DNA from: Muraenolepis orangiensis | Lineage: Eukaryota > Chordata > Actinopteri > Gadiformes > Muraenolepididae | Assembly: GCA_027704905.1 (NCBI GenBank) | Contig: CM050999.1 | Span: 4,697,951-4,761,950 of the forward strand | DNA length: 64,000 bases | Direction of reading: 5' to 3' | In this document: in pieces, positions 1 through 9,639 of the stretch | Numbering within the stretch: position 1 is the stretch's first letter | Layout: each line of letters opens with the position of its first letter | Notes under the pieces: model-generated | What the model was told of the DNA's origin: nothing | Database searches by the model: none | The model's input: only the letters and a program-made list of their open reading frames with translations | Program-made: the position numbers and the translations under genes

Positions 1-57
1 GCAGCGTGCAGCGTGCAGCGTGCTGCGTGCAGCGTGCAGCGTGCAGCGTGCAGCGTG
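1..57. repeat. 7-bp tandem repeat (GCAGCGT)n
   Basis: Eight consecutive GCAGCGT-type units with one A-to-T variant (GCTGCGT) run from the first base of the window, so the array probably starts outside it. No gene signal is visible here or in the 90 bp that follow. Confidence 0.9.
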
Positions 58-145
58 TCTGGTGTCAAAAGCCACGGCCCGTCGCTGACTTCCATTTCCA
101 TTGAGTCATTCAGTCCCTCTGATCCAAGGTAACTTGGAACACGGC

Positions 146-755
146 AGGCTGAGAAGAACAATCACTCAACACTAATTGGAGTAACCACATTAACATCAAC
201 ACCAGGCTGAGAAGAACAATCACTCAACACTAATTGGAGTAACCACATTAACATCAACACCAGGCTGAGAAGAACAATCACTCAACACTAATTGGAGTAA
301 CCACATTAACATCAACACCAATCACTCAACACTAATTGGAGTAACCACATTAACATCAACACCAATCACTCAACACTAATTGGAGTAACCACATTAACAT
401 CAACACCAGGCTGAGAAGAACAATCACTCAACACTAATTGGAGTAACCACATTAACATCAACACCAGGCTGAGAAGAACAATCACTCAACACTAATTGGA
501 GTAACCACATTAACATCAACACCAGGCTGAGAAGAACAATCACTCAACACTAATTGGAGTAACCACATTAACATCAACACCAGGCTGAGAAGAACAATCA
601 CTCAACACTAATTGGAGTAACCACATTAACATCAACACCAGGCTGAGAAGAACAATCACTCAACACTAATTGGAGTAACCACATTAACATCAACACCAGG
701 CTGAGAAGAACAATCACTCAACACTAATTGGAGTAACCACATTAACATCAACACC
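146..755. repeat. 58-bp minisatellite, about 11 units
   Basis: Units begin AGGCTGAGAAGAACAATCAC and end CATCAACACC, 58 bp per full unit. Two internal units lack the first 14 bp (44-bp form), around 318-406. Units are almost identical, indicating recent expansion. The array lies about 130 bp upstream of the first VWA5A-like exon and is therefore probably intronic. Confidence 0.93.
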
Positions 756-883
756 AGCCACGCCACATTGTTGCCAACGGACTCACAAAGACAAAGCTGA
801 ATTGTTTTTATTTTATTACAAAAACAAGACAAATAAAGATATACTTTACTATATATATCATAAAGTATTGTATGCTCTCTCAG

Positions 884-987
884 AGCTGGGGCGATGCAGA
901 GGGCTGTGTGACGGTGAAGTACAGCCTGGCAGGTCAACCGACTCAGAACCAACTGAGGTTCAGTCTTCAGCCCACAGAGGACACGGG
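884..987 (+). CDS. vwa5a: VWA5A-like internal exon (post-VWA region)
   Basis: This is a 104-bp exon of a VWA5A-like protein, the family with an N-terminal VIT and a von Willebrand A domain. The translation starts at 884 in phase 0 and reads SWGDAEGCVTVKYSLAGQ, then LRFSLQPTEDTG. That matches the beta-rich segment following the VWA domain in this family. The acceptor is CTCTCTCAG at 875-883 and the donor is GGTAAGCC with GT at 988. The exon ends after two bases of a codon, and the next exon at 1247 begins with the single base needed to finish it (GGG, then TTG ACC). The paralogue cannot be fixed from two exons. Upstream exons would lie left of the window. Confidence 0.82.
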
Positions 988-1100
988 GTAAGCCACACCC
1001 CCTTCTGGTCAATCTCTCTCTGGAAAAAAGAAAAAGAAAAAAGAATGGCCCAGGAGTGGCTGACTGTATCGCTACTGTAGAAAAGACCTGGTGACAGACA

Positions 1101-1246
<146 letters not shown>

Positions 1247-1470
1247 GTTGACCGCCCACCGCCTGGGGGCTCGGGCCCTGATCTGCTCTCTGGAGGCGGA
1301 GTCTAAGGAACAAGGCGACCAAAGCGACGGAGTCAAAGCCAAGGAAAAGGCCATCGAAGTCAGCATCCAATCAGGAGTGAGCAGCTCCCTCACGGCCTTC
1401 ATCGCGGTGAACAAGGGCAGCGGGGAGGCGGTCCAAGGGCCTCTTCTGCGCAGACATGTGCATGTACAGA
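1247..1470 (+). CDS. vwa5a: VWA5A-like internal exon (HRLGARALI / TAFIAVNK region)
   Basis: This 224-bp exon reads LTAHRLGARALICSLEAE, a charged linker, then SGVSSSLTAFIAVNK and EAVQGPLLRR. The family has conserved HRLAAKSLI-, SSFTAFIAINK- and VQGPL-type motifs in the same order. The acceptor is the CT repeat plus AG at 1245-1246. The donor is AGA|GTATGT at 1471. The exon ends one base into a codon. That matches the exon at 33321-33502 on the other strand, whose first two bases (CT) would complete it. No further exon of the gene is visible rightwards before the gap at 2218. The following intron is a TCTG/TCTA repeat. Confidence 0.85.
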
Positions 1471-1772
1471 GTATGTCTGTCTATCATCTATCTGTCTGTC
1501 TATCATCTATCTGTCTGTCTATCATCTATCTGTCTGTCTATCATCTATCTGTCTATCAATCATCTATCTGTCTATCATTTATCTGTCTGTCTATCTATTT
1601 TGTATCTGTCTGTCTATCATCTATCTGTCTATCTATCATCTTTCTGTCTATCTTATCATCTATCTATCTATCTGCCTATTTATCTGTGTCTATCTATCAT
1701 CAATCTGTCTATCATCTATCTGTCTATAATTTATCTGTCTGTCTATCTATCACCTGTCTGTCTATCTGTCTT
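1471..1772. repeat. Compound TCTG/TCTA/ATCA microsatellite
   Basis: About 300 bp of interspersed TCTG, TCTA and ATCATCTA tetranucleotide units directly follow the splice donor at 1470. Open frames through it encode only CLSIIYLSVYHLS-type repeats and are not genes. The right edge (CTGTCTGTCTATCTGTC) is the last sequence seen before the gap in the reverse-complement copy at 35412. Confidence 0.92.
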
Positions 1773-2217
1773 TAGAGGTCTGTCCATATTTGGTCAGACA
1801 GCTGTGGGTTAGATAGGAGTGAATTGAGAAGCCATCTGGATAACTCTGACACGACAGACTGATGAACCAATTCCTCTTTGTCCTCCCAAGGGACGATGAT
1901 GATGAGCCCAAGTTTAAGGTGTGCAGCACCAATGGCATCATATTCATCAATGAAAATGTGTGCACGAAGGGTGGCAAGTTGTAGCCTGTCCACGTCATCC
2001 AATGCAGGCAACTTGATGTTTTACAAAGCATGTAAGTAAACAATCCAACCTGCCATTACTGATATGTATTACCGTTTATATATATATATATAGGTTTTTG
2101 ACTGTATATATACGGTATATATATATATGATTGTATATATACCTATATATTCAACCATATATTGTATATACGACCGTATAAAGACTGCTACTCATTGGAA
2201 ATTATTGCATTAGACGC
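1754..2217. repeat. Inverted-repeat arm, partner of 34946-35412
   Basis: Read as reverse complement, these 464 bp match 34946-35412 (467 bp). I see one substitution (CAATAATTT versus CAATCATTT), no length change in the AT-rich part, and one localised divergent cassette at about 1891-1949 with a 3-bp length difference. Both arms end at an N gap. The arm holds an AT-rich part with several short TATATA palindromes (2078-2165) and the open frame at 1772-2011. Confidence 0.93.
1772..2011 (-). other. Unrecognised 79-codon open frame
   Basis: The frame begins PALDDVDRLQLATLRAHIFI, continues through a variable centre, then PWEDKEELVHQSVVSELSRW and ends SDQIWTDL. I cannot assign it to a family. An in-frame TAA lies just upstream of the LPALDD start, so it may be an exon (possible acceptor ATCAAG) or a fragment of a mobile element. 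The reverse-complement copy at 35152-35394 keeps the frame open with one extra codon, and its differences are concentrated in the central 20 codons. It lies antisense within a VWA5A-like intron. Confidence 0.3.
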
Positions 2218-3217
2218 NNNNNNNNNNNNNNNNNNNNNNNNNNNNNNNNNNNNNNNNNNNNNNNNNNNNNNNNNNNNNNNNNNNNNNNNNNNNNNNNNNN
2301 NNNNNNNNNNNNNNNNNNNNNNNNNNNNNNNNNNNNNNNNNNNNNNNNNNNNNNNNNNNNNNNNNNNNNNNNNNNNNNNNNNNNNNNNNNNNNNNNNNNN
2401 NNNNNNNNNNNNNNNNNNNNNNNNNNNNNNNNNNNNNNNNNNNNNNNNNNNNNNNNNNNNNNNNNNNNNNNNNNNNNNNNNNNNNNNNNNNNNNNNNNNN
2501 NNNNNNNNNNNNNNNNNNNNNNNNNNNNNNNNNNNNNNNNNNNNNNNNNNNNNNNNNNNNNNNNNNNNNNNNNNNNNNNNNNNNNNNNNNNNNNNNNNNN
2601 NNNNNNNNNNNNNNNNNNNNNNNNNNNNNNNNNNNNNNNNNNNNNNNNNNNNNNNNNNNNNNNNNNNNNNNNNNNNNNNNNNNNNNNNNNNNNNNNNNNN
2701 NNNNNNNNNNNNNNNNNNNNNNNNNNNNNNNNNNNNNNNNNNNNNNNNNNNNNNNNNNNNNNNNNNNNNNNNNNNNNNNNNNNNNNNNNNNNNNNNNNNN
2801 NNNNNNNNNNNNNNNNNNNNNNNNNNNNNNNNNNNNNNNNNNNNNNNNNNNNNNNNNNNNNNNNNNNNNNNNNNNNNNNNNNNNNNNNNNNNNNNNNNNN
2901 NNNNNNNNNNNNNNNNNNNNNNNNNNNNNNNNNNNNNNNNNNNNNNNNNNNNNNNNNNNNNNNNNNNNNNNNNNNNNNNNNNNNNNNNNNNNNNNNNNNN
3001 NNNNNNNNNNNNNNNNNNNNNNNNNNNNNNNNNNNNNNNNNNNNNNNNNNNNNNNNNNNNNNNNNNNNNNNNNNNNNNNNNNNNNNNNNNNNNNNNNNNN
3101 NNNNNNNNNNNNNNNNNNNNNNNNNNNNNNNNNNNNNNNNNNNNNNNNNNNNNNNNNNNNNNNNNNNNNNNNNNNNNNNNNNNNNNNNNNNNNNNNNNNN
3201 NNNNNNNNNNNNNNNNN
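2218..3217. other. Assembly gap, exactly 1,000 N
   Basis: The run is exactly 1,000 N, the same length as the gap at 35413-36412. It is therefore probably a fixed-size placeholder and not a measured distance. Nothing can be said about its content. Confidence 0.98.
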
Positions 3218-3355
3218 GACGTCACGCAGCCCCCGTCTGCTGACGTCACGCAGCCCCCGTCTGCTGACGTCACGCAGCCCCCGTCTGCTGACGTCACGCA
3301 GCCCCCGTCTGCTGACCCCTTCAAGCCGGGTTGGACGCCAGGAGGCACCCGTTGA
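3218..3355 (+). pseudogene. 3' end of non-autonomous LTR-element ORF (repeat array and tail)
   Basis: Four 24-bp units encoding DVTQPPSA are joined directly to PFKPGWTPGGTR and a stop. This is the end of the same frame that is complete at 37298-38500. Compared with that copy, the segment between the repeat array and PFKPGW (about 110 codons, including the chromodomain-like W-D-x-D-GP-E motif) is missing in frame. The start lies in the gap. A G-rich polypurine tract (about 3356-3364) follows and then the LTR. Confidence 0.75.
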
Positions 3356-3367
3356 GGGGGGGGGTAC

Positions 3368-3421
3368 TGTCACGGTTACGGTGGTTGGCAGGGGGCGTGG
3401 CCTAGCCACGTGCGCTGGTGG

Positions 3422-3470
<49 letters not shown>

Positions 3471-3882
3471 CCCCCCCCCCCTGGACTCAATTTCCCCCCC
3501 GTGTCATTTGTTGATCACCTCACCTGGGGTATATATACGTTGTCTTTCCTTTACCCCAGCGTGAGGTCGTTACTAACTATTCACGTAGTTCTCCCGTCTG
3601 GTACCCATCGCCTGCCAACTACCTGCCGGTACTCCGCACCCGATACCCCCGGTACAGACTCCTTCCCCTGTCCCGGACTACCTGCGCACCCTTGTGACTG
3701 TGTGTTTGGGCCACGGCACCACCACCCTCACCCCCACCCCCACCACCACCACCCCCACCACCACCACCACCCCCACCACGCCGGGAACCTGCAGGACGCA
3801 CACGACCTGCAGCTGAGCCGCGGGACGTCCCACTTCGGGATGAGTTGCGTTCGGGGTCCAACCCACTCCCTCTCTCGTGACA
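3368..3882 (+). mobile_element. LTR of non-autonomous Gypsy-type element (block B)
   Basis: The LTR starts TGTCACGG after a G-run polypurine tract and ends TCGTGACA. It has a TATATATA box near 3529 just after CACCTGGGG, the same promoter layout as in the Gypsy LTRs at 27745 and 32850. It contains a (CA)n run of about 22 repeats followed by a C run (3424-3480). Compared with the copies at 36810 and 38513, the AATAAA polyadenylation segment is replaced by unrelated sequence at 3710-3845, so this LTR has lost its transcript-end signal. Confidence 0.85.
3710..3845. other. Foreign CCA-rich segment replacing LTR R/U5
   Basis: About 135 bp of CACCACCCC-rich sequence, then GC-rich sequence (CCTGCAGGACGCACACGACC), replace a 41-bp segment that contains AATAAAG in the two equivalent LTRs of block C. 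One frame encodes a His/Pro-rich stretch, another a polyproline stretch. The origin is not recognised. It could be a real gene-conversion or insertion patch, or a local assembly error. Confidence 0.8.
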
Positions 3883-3990
3883 TCTATATCTCACATGGTC
3901 CCTCATATACATATCACATCTATATCTCACATGGTCCCTCATATACATATCACACCTATATCTCACATGGTCCCTCATATACATATCACA
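3883..3990. repeat. 36-bp tandem repeat, three units
   Basis: Three copies of a unit starting ATCTATATCTCACATGGTCC immediately follow the LTR end. The same three units follow the equivalent LTR at 38992 in block C. Confidence 0.9.
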
Positions 3991-4194
3991 TCTACAGCTC
4001 AAACGGCTCTGGCATCACCCGTTGAAGCCCAAAGTGAATGATGGCCATAATGACCTGCGCACCTCAACTGACATAAGTGTGTGCACTCTTTCATATTTAA
4101 ATCACCAATTCATCATCAATAATAGGATATTGTTAGTTTGTGTTGCAAGTAGATTAATATTGTACAACGATGACAGCCGATAGCCCCCCACGCC

Positions 4195-4232
<38 letters not shown>

Positions 4233-4460
4233 CTGCACATATCTCATACCTACTCTATAAGTTATGTTATACCTGTTTTTATACCTAGTAGACTGTCTTT
4301 ACATCTTATTTAACCTCTGTACATTACCATGGACTTTACTGTAACATTTACACTCCGGTTAGATGACCAATTTCTTTCTCTGTACTGTACTTGTGCTCTG
4401 AAATGACAATACATTTGAATCTAATATAATATAATATAATCAAATCAAATCAAATTATTT
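3991..4460. other. Intergenic, no gene seen
   Basis: Low-complexity fish intergenic DNA with a (TA)n microsatellite at about 4197-4229 and TATAA / AATCA pentamer runs at 4424-4455. The latter may be the 3' tail of the adjacent LINE. No supported coding region. Confidence 0.7.
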
Positions 4461-5590
4461 TTTATTCAAGATTCAAGATAACTTTATTAATCCCGAGGGA
4501 AATTAAGGTGCAACAGTTGACACAGGGGGAATAAATGCACACACAAATATACTAATACCTAAAAACGAAATAACAACTAACTAAACAAAACTAGTATAAA
4601 CAAAATATAACTCAATTAACTCTAAATGAAATCTAAATGTATAGACAGATTAATTGCACAATTTACAGTATTATTACAGTAATACGTAGGTATATACAAT
4701 ACACAACAATACGTATAGTGCAAATTGGCAGTAATAAAATATTAATAAATAACTCAGATGAATACTGAAAAAGTGACGTGTGAAAAGGACCTCCTGTGGC
4801 GTCCTGTGGTGCACCTGGGTGGAATGAGTCTGTTGCTGAAGGTGCTTCTGTATGAGGTCAGCACCTGATGGAGAGGGTGAGAGTTGTTGTCAAGGATACT
4901 ACGCAGCTTGCGCAGCATCCTTCTCTCAGACACCACCAACAAGGAGTCCAGCTGGACCCCCAGGACAGCGCCAGCCTTCCTGACGATCCTGCTGATCTTG
5001 TTGGCGTCTGCTGACCTCAACCTGCTTCCCCAGCACACGACACCGGAGAAGATGGCACTGGCTACCACCGACTGGTAGAACATCTTCAGCATCGTGTTAC
5101 AAACGTTGAAGGACCGGAGCCTCCGCAGGAAGTAGAGACGGCTCTGGCCCTTCTTGTACACAGCCTCAGAGTTCTTGGCCCAGACCAGTTTGTTGTCCAG
5201 GTGAACTCCTAGGTATACTCCTAGGCCCCTGTACTCCTCATCGTTTCCCTCGCTGACACAACCAACAACTGCAGAGTTGTCTGAGAACTTCTGCAGATGG
5301 CAGGACTCTGAGTTGTACTGGAAGTCTGAGGTGTAAAGGGTGAACAGGAATGGGGAAAGAACCGTTCCCTGTGGAGCACCAGTGCTGCTGACCACAGTGT
5401 CAGACACACAGTCCTGCAGTCTGACAAACTGTGGACGACCCGTCAAATAGTCTGTAATCCAGGAAACCAGGGAAGAGTCCACCTTCATCGCCGTCAGCTT
5501 ACTCCCCAGCAGGGCAGGCCGGATGGTGTTGAACGCACTGGAGAAGTCGAAAAACATGATTCTCACAGTGCTCCCGGGTCTGTCCAAGTG
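4461..5590 (-). mobile_element. Rex1-like LINE, 5'-truncated 3' fragment
   Basis: The minus-strand frame 4754-5587 encodes reverse transcriptase: FFDFSSAFNTI, then TGAPQGTVLSPFLFTLYTSD, then the C-terminal RLYFLRRLRSFNVCNTMLKM and VVCWGSRLRSADANKI. These are typical of Rex1-like elements of the CR1/L2 group in fish. The catalytic FADD box is changed to FSDN, and a segment after EEYRGLGVYL is deleted, so the enzyme is inactive. The 3' UTR with GGGATTAATAAAG and a simple-repeat tail lies at the left edge. The 5' half (endonuclease) is absent, as expected for incomplete reverse transcription. Confidence 0.8.
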
Positions 5591-5811
5591 GGCGTAGGCA
5601 CGATGAATTATAATTTGCTTCCGCTAAACGCTTAGGATATATGAAGAAGGTTTGGATTGGATATTGTTTTAGGCATACAATGTACACAATATAGTTGTAT
5701 AAGTACACATGTCTTTGCAGTGAACATTTTATCAAAAGTTAGCTAAACACTGAGTATTTTAACGTAATCGTGGAAGCCCGGGAAGGGAGAAAAATAAAAT
5801 ACTTTTCCTGC

Positions 5812-7590
5812 AAAACTTTTGCAAGATCTCGCAAAAACGTAATATAGCTCAAGTAGGCAGAATACTACTTCCAGGTCAGTTCAACCACAACAATGGAGGC
5901 CACACATCCGTGGGAGAAATGTATAGACTTTTATTTAGAAATTGGTCTAAAATATAAAGAAATAAAGTCGGTGGTTAGCACCACCACCAGGTACGGTTGT
6001 CAGATAAGTGAGAGACATGTGAAGAGAATCCTTAGTGCAAGGGGATACTTTCGTAGCACAGCGTACTCTGAGTCCTAGTTGAATTCATTAGAACCAACCA
6101 CAGCACTCCGGACAGCTCCACGGTTACCGGTGGATGGATGCTAAATTGAATTGAATATTGATGTTCGGCGTTTCTTCGCAGCCAGTGCGCAGAGTTCTGG
6201 TTATGCTTGTTCGCAGACCTGAGAGACAACGGGTTCTTTGATGGAGGGTTTCTGGACAAAAACATCCTTCAGTTTTGTTGCATGGGGCTCATCCAGGTGA
6301 GTTAATAGCTTACAGTGTGTTAGGTGTGTGTATGTGAGGGAGGAGGTGTGGGAATAGTGCGGATTTAAAAGAGAGTCAGAGGAGGAGAGGCAGAGAGAGA
6401 GTCAGAGAGGAGATATTTAAAGGAGGAGGGGAGGGAGGCATGTGGATGCTATAATTTAGTGGTCTATTCTCTATTTAAGTTGATGTATGTACAGTTCTTC
6501 CGCAATGCATTTGTATATTATTTTTAACAGGAGTTGGATGACACTGCATAAGTGTGGAACGTACACACCATCAGGCCATCGAGAAACATGAATGTCCCCA
6601 GTCGGCCCAATGTGATGCATTACCTGAACTGTATGGGACAGGAGACTTCCTTTCTCCAGTTGAAGATGAACATATTCAACTGTGTAAAAATGAATGTGTC
6701 TTTCGCCTGACCACACCGTGCGATCCAGATATTTATGAACTGTGCCATATCATCACGGTGGAGTCCACCAACAGATCCCTATCAGGCTGTGTGTAGATGC
6801 ACCTGAGAGAGGCCATCGGTGCATCTTTGTAAGACAATATTCAGTTGTGTCTTGCAGGGGCCAGTAAGTTAAGCTGTAAAGTGGGTGGAGTCTTTTTATG
6901 ATTTTCTCAATGCTCATCAACATACATGCACAGGGGTCTCCTGTAAAATGTATCCATGCTATATATTTATGTTTGTTTACTTTAAATGATAACCTTTTTT
7001 ATGACAAATATGTCTGTTAAGCTTGATGGTTGGATCAAAAAACAACAACAATAATTTTCAGCTGGTGTTGGTTTAGAGATAAAGCTAATCAAAAGTGGAA
7101 TCAAACTTCAAACTAAAAAAGCAATAAATTGAGTAAATTGTATTTAAGGAACTGGTTCCAGTTTTTGATTGAATGTATTTAATTCTGTTGGTCAGACAAA
7201 ACAAAACAAAACAAATGGAGGAACAAACATGCTACCTTGGTTACTGAATTCTCAATATCTGAATCTGTTGATTTGTTTTAAATGAAGTTGATGTAGACAC
7301 CAGATCTGTTGAGGTTTTAAGAACCTTGCACAGCCTGGGTTGCCAAGCAATGGAATGTCATAGAGGGGGTAGAATATAACCGCACGGTTCATGATGTTTT
7401 TGTTATTTATTTTGTATTGTTTCAGGCCACATATTATATATATCTTTTAGACCAATCTCAAAATAAAAGCCTATAAACTTCTCCCACGGATGTGTGGCCT
7501 CCATTGTTGTGGTTGAACTGACCTGGAAGTAGTAGCCTTCCTACGTTGAGCCATATGAAGTTTTTGCGAAATCTCGCAAAAGTACATCTT
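5812..7590. mobile_element. Integrase-core (rve/DDE) DNA transposon, internally deleted, with about 110-bp TIRs
   Basis: Left end 5812-5922 and right end 7480-7590 are imperfect inverted repeats. Each has CTTTTGC(A/G)AGAT(C/T)TCGCAAAAAC outside, and both contain ACTTCCAGGTCAGTTCAACC followed by the ATGGAGGCCACACATCC start of the coding region. So the first codons of the transposase lie inside the TIR. The interior carries broken pieces of an integrase-type transposase (5893-6796) and about 680 bp of AT-rich DNA without a gene. The family is one abundant in fish. I do not know its Repbase name. The DDE core is deleted, so this copy cannot move itself. Confidence 0.75.
5893..6796 (+). pseudogene. 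Integrase-type transposase remnants with a retained intron
   Basis: The N-terminal piece 5893-6078 starts MEATHPWEKCIDFYLEIGLK and continues with QISERHVKRILSARGYF, a helix-turn-helix-like region. The piece at about 6160-6296 encodes EFWLCLFADLRDNGFF and FCCMGLIQ. It ends at a good donor (CAG|GTGAG, 6297) whose partner acceptor (TTTTTAACAG, ending 6530) precedes ELDD. The last piece (6554-6796) encodes LPELYGTGDFLSPVEDEHIQ and CDPDIYELCHII after a TAA and a frameshift. The catalytic DDE core between the first two pieces is missing. I recognise the motif order from fish integrase-core proteins. The function is lost here. Confidence 0.7.
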
Positions 7591-7775
7591 AAAACGTTCC
7601 CCATCTATGGCCCTTCAGGCTCCCTACTAAAGAGCCATCTATGTCCCTTCAGGCTCCCTACTAAATACTAAAGAGCCCCAGCAATTCTACATCTAAATCT
7701 AAATCTGGAGGATTGAACCTCTTTATTGGTCACACACACACACACACACAGTGACATGTGTTTCTCTGCATTTAA

Positions 7776-7944
7776 TTCATCCTAGTATTAGGAGTATTAA
7801 CTCATCCTAGTATTAGGAGTATTAACTCATCCTAGTATTAGGAGTATTAACTCATCCTAGTATTAGGAGTATTAACTCATCCTAGTATTAGGAGTATTAA
7901 CTCATCCTAGTATTAGGAGTATTAACTCATCCTAGTATTAGGAG
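7776..7944. repeat. 25-bp minisatellite, 6.8 units, plus nearby (CA)n
   Basis: The unit is CTCATCCTAGTATTAGGAGT followed by ATTAA. Each unit contains the near-palindrome CCTAGTATTAGG. The block C array at 42881 has two more units, which accounts exactly for a 50-bp coordinate shift. A (CA)n microsatellite lies at about 7731-7750. Confidence 0.92.
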
Positions 7945-8290
7945 CAGTGGGCAGCTATTTTATATACAGCGTGGGTCTGGTGCCTTGCTCCTTAATGACT
8001 GTGTTCATTACTGTGCACTATTGGGTCTTATCACATCAATGTTATTGTGTTTGGCAGTGAGATCGTTTACCGATGTTAACAACGGCAGGACATGTACACC
8101 ATGTAAGACAAATGTACTTGATTCAAACTGGATAGACTGTATTAACCAGTGTAAGCCTTTTAGGCCTACACACACACACACACACAATCATTTTCTAAGG
8201 TGGAAGCTTGTAAAAGTTTTGACTCAAAATGCAATACAATGCGATGTGAATTCAATTCCTATGTTTTTATTGCCATTTTCATCTTGTCAT
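7945..8290. other. Intergenic, no gene seen
   Basis: Unique-looking AT-rich DNA with a (CA)9 run at about 8168-8186. A 102-codon open frame across it has no domain character and contains that CA repeat, so I do not treat it as a gene. Confidence 0.6.
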
Positions 8291-8354
8291 TAGGTGGCAT
8301 TGGGTCGCTTTGGACAAAAGTGTCTACTAAATGACTGTAATGTAATTTAATGTG
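8291..8354 (+). repeat. L2-clade LINE/SINE 3' tail with GGAxA stem-loop
   Basis: The sequence GTCGCTTTGGACAAAAGTGTC, CTAAATGACTG and TAATGTAATTTAATG is the widespread teleost L2-type 3' end. Its inverted form is seen at 26334-26380. The stem GCTTT / AAAG(C) around GGACA corresponds to the 3' stem-loop that L2-type reverse transcriptases are known to recognise. No coding part is attached. Confidence 0.6.
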
Positions 8355-8865
8355 GCAGTGCTGTTTGTACGCAGTTGTCAGTAGCAGTGCTATTATTTTC
8401 ATGGATGTATAATTAAGGTCCATGTTGTTTAATATGAAGGGGTTCCTAAAAAGGTGTAAAAAGCCAATTTGATAATGTTATGCACACATGCAGGGCAAAG
8501 GGCAGGAGCTGCTGAGCTTCATGTGAAAAATACCAAAATATGTAGATATGTGTGTTCGTAATGATTATGTATGGGTGAAGGAAGGCAGCTGTTTCAATCT
8601 AGTGGATATTATTCTAGTATGGAGACCAACAGACCTTAATGTTTTTTTCACTATCAGTTTTGTTTCAGGGAACAATAACATAATGCATGTTAACAGACCT
8701 ACAGCTTCATCAGCCAGATTGAAGACAAACTTTGTAAAACCACATTATTGTATCTGTTATTCTTATTGAGATTTCCCTGCCTTGTATGCATGGGGATTGC
8801 GGCTACATTACACATGAGTAACATTCTAATGCAAATGCATAAATTCAACACAGATACAGTCGAAC
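8355..8865. other. Intergenic, no gene seen
   Basis: AT-rich sequence without recognisable repeats or exons. Short open frames (for example 8548-8769) show no family features. Confidence 0.6.
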
Positions 8866-9330
8866 AACGTGGATACAACCACCCTGGGCACCATCTCTTC
8901 TTCCCCCTACGGTCTGGTCACCGCAGCCTCCGTACTAAGAACTACCAGGTTCAAGGACAGTTGTTATCCCCAGGCAGTGCGCCTGCTAGGAGTGCTGCCA
9001 CTATGACTATCACTATCATAACATAGTCACCCATATAACGTTACACTTTCATATTTTGCTGGACTTTCTGGACTCAATACATCTACTGCACCGTTCTGCA
9101 CTGTACTGCCCTGTATTCATGATGCTGCTGCACTATTGCCACTTTAAAATGTTATTTGCACAATTCAACACATGTACATATCATACATCAGTGACTTTAT
9201 TGTTCTTTTAATTGTCATTTTTATTGTGTATAGTATTATAGTATAGTTTATTAGGAAATGCATACTGCGGATGGGAATGAGGAGTAAGCATTCTATTGTA
9301 CTTTTTTTGTAAAAAAATCTTGAACCTCAA
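8866..9330 (+). mobile_element. L2-like LINE 3' fragment
   Basis: GGATACAACCACCCTGGGCA, then CACCATCTCTTC and CCCTACGGTCTGGTC, encodes the LINE C-terminus YNHPGHHLFFPLRSG. It is followed by a 3' UTR with ATGCATACTGCGG and GGAATGAGGAGTAAGCATTC. A second fragment of the same family lies at 24110-24345 with matching ACTGCGG and GGAGTAAGCATTC words. The 5' part is absent. Confidence 0.65.
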
Positions 9331-9639
9331 CAGCTAGCTAGCATCATTCCAACTTAAGTGCCATGAAACAGGTTAATGCATAATCAAGAGGTGGGTCTTA
9401 TTGGTTCTACTGAAGGAAAATACACTCTGATATTGAGTGAGCAGCAGTATGACAAGATAACAAGAAACAAAATGACAATCACAGTTGAAACCAAAACCAA
9501 AGTGTTTGTTATGTCATAAAGCAACTTCTAGACAAGACAAAGAATGGTGGATGAATTGTACACATTTTACATTTAGAATAGTAAGAATGACTGATCTGTA
9601 GCTCATTATAATGTCTTGGCAAGATATTGTTTTTATTAA
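9331..9639. other. Intergenic, no gene seen
   Basis: About 300 bp of AT-rich sequence between two LINE copies. No exon, RNA gene or repeat is recognised. Confidence 0.6.

Noticed and set aside
60..134. Possible VWA5A exon ending at AAG|GTAAC
   Set aside because: The frame VKSHGPSLTSISIESFSPSD is open and has a donor-like end, but it does not resemble the family sequence expected before the exon at 884, and no acceptor is visible.
1456..1812. Frame rich in CLSIIYLSVYHLS
   Set aside because: Translation of the TCTG/TCTA tetranucleotide repeat.
1772..2011. Exon of the VWA5A-like gene
   Set aside because: It is antisense to the gene in both arms, and its sequence has no resemblance to VWA5A.
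2162..3490. Long frames of unknown residues
   Set aside because: They are read through the 1,000-N gap.
7776..7944. CRISPR-like array
   Set aside because: Units are contiguous with no variable spacers. This is a eukaryotic minisatellite.
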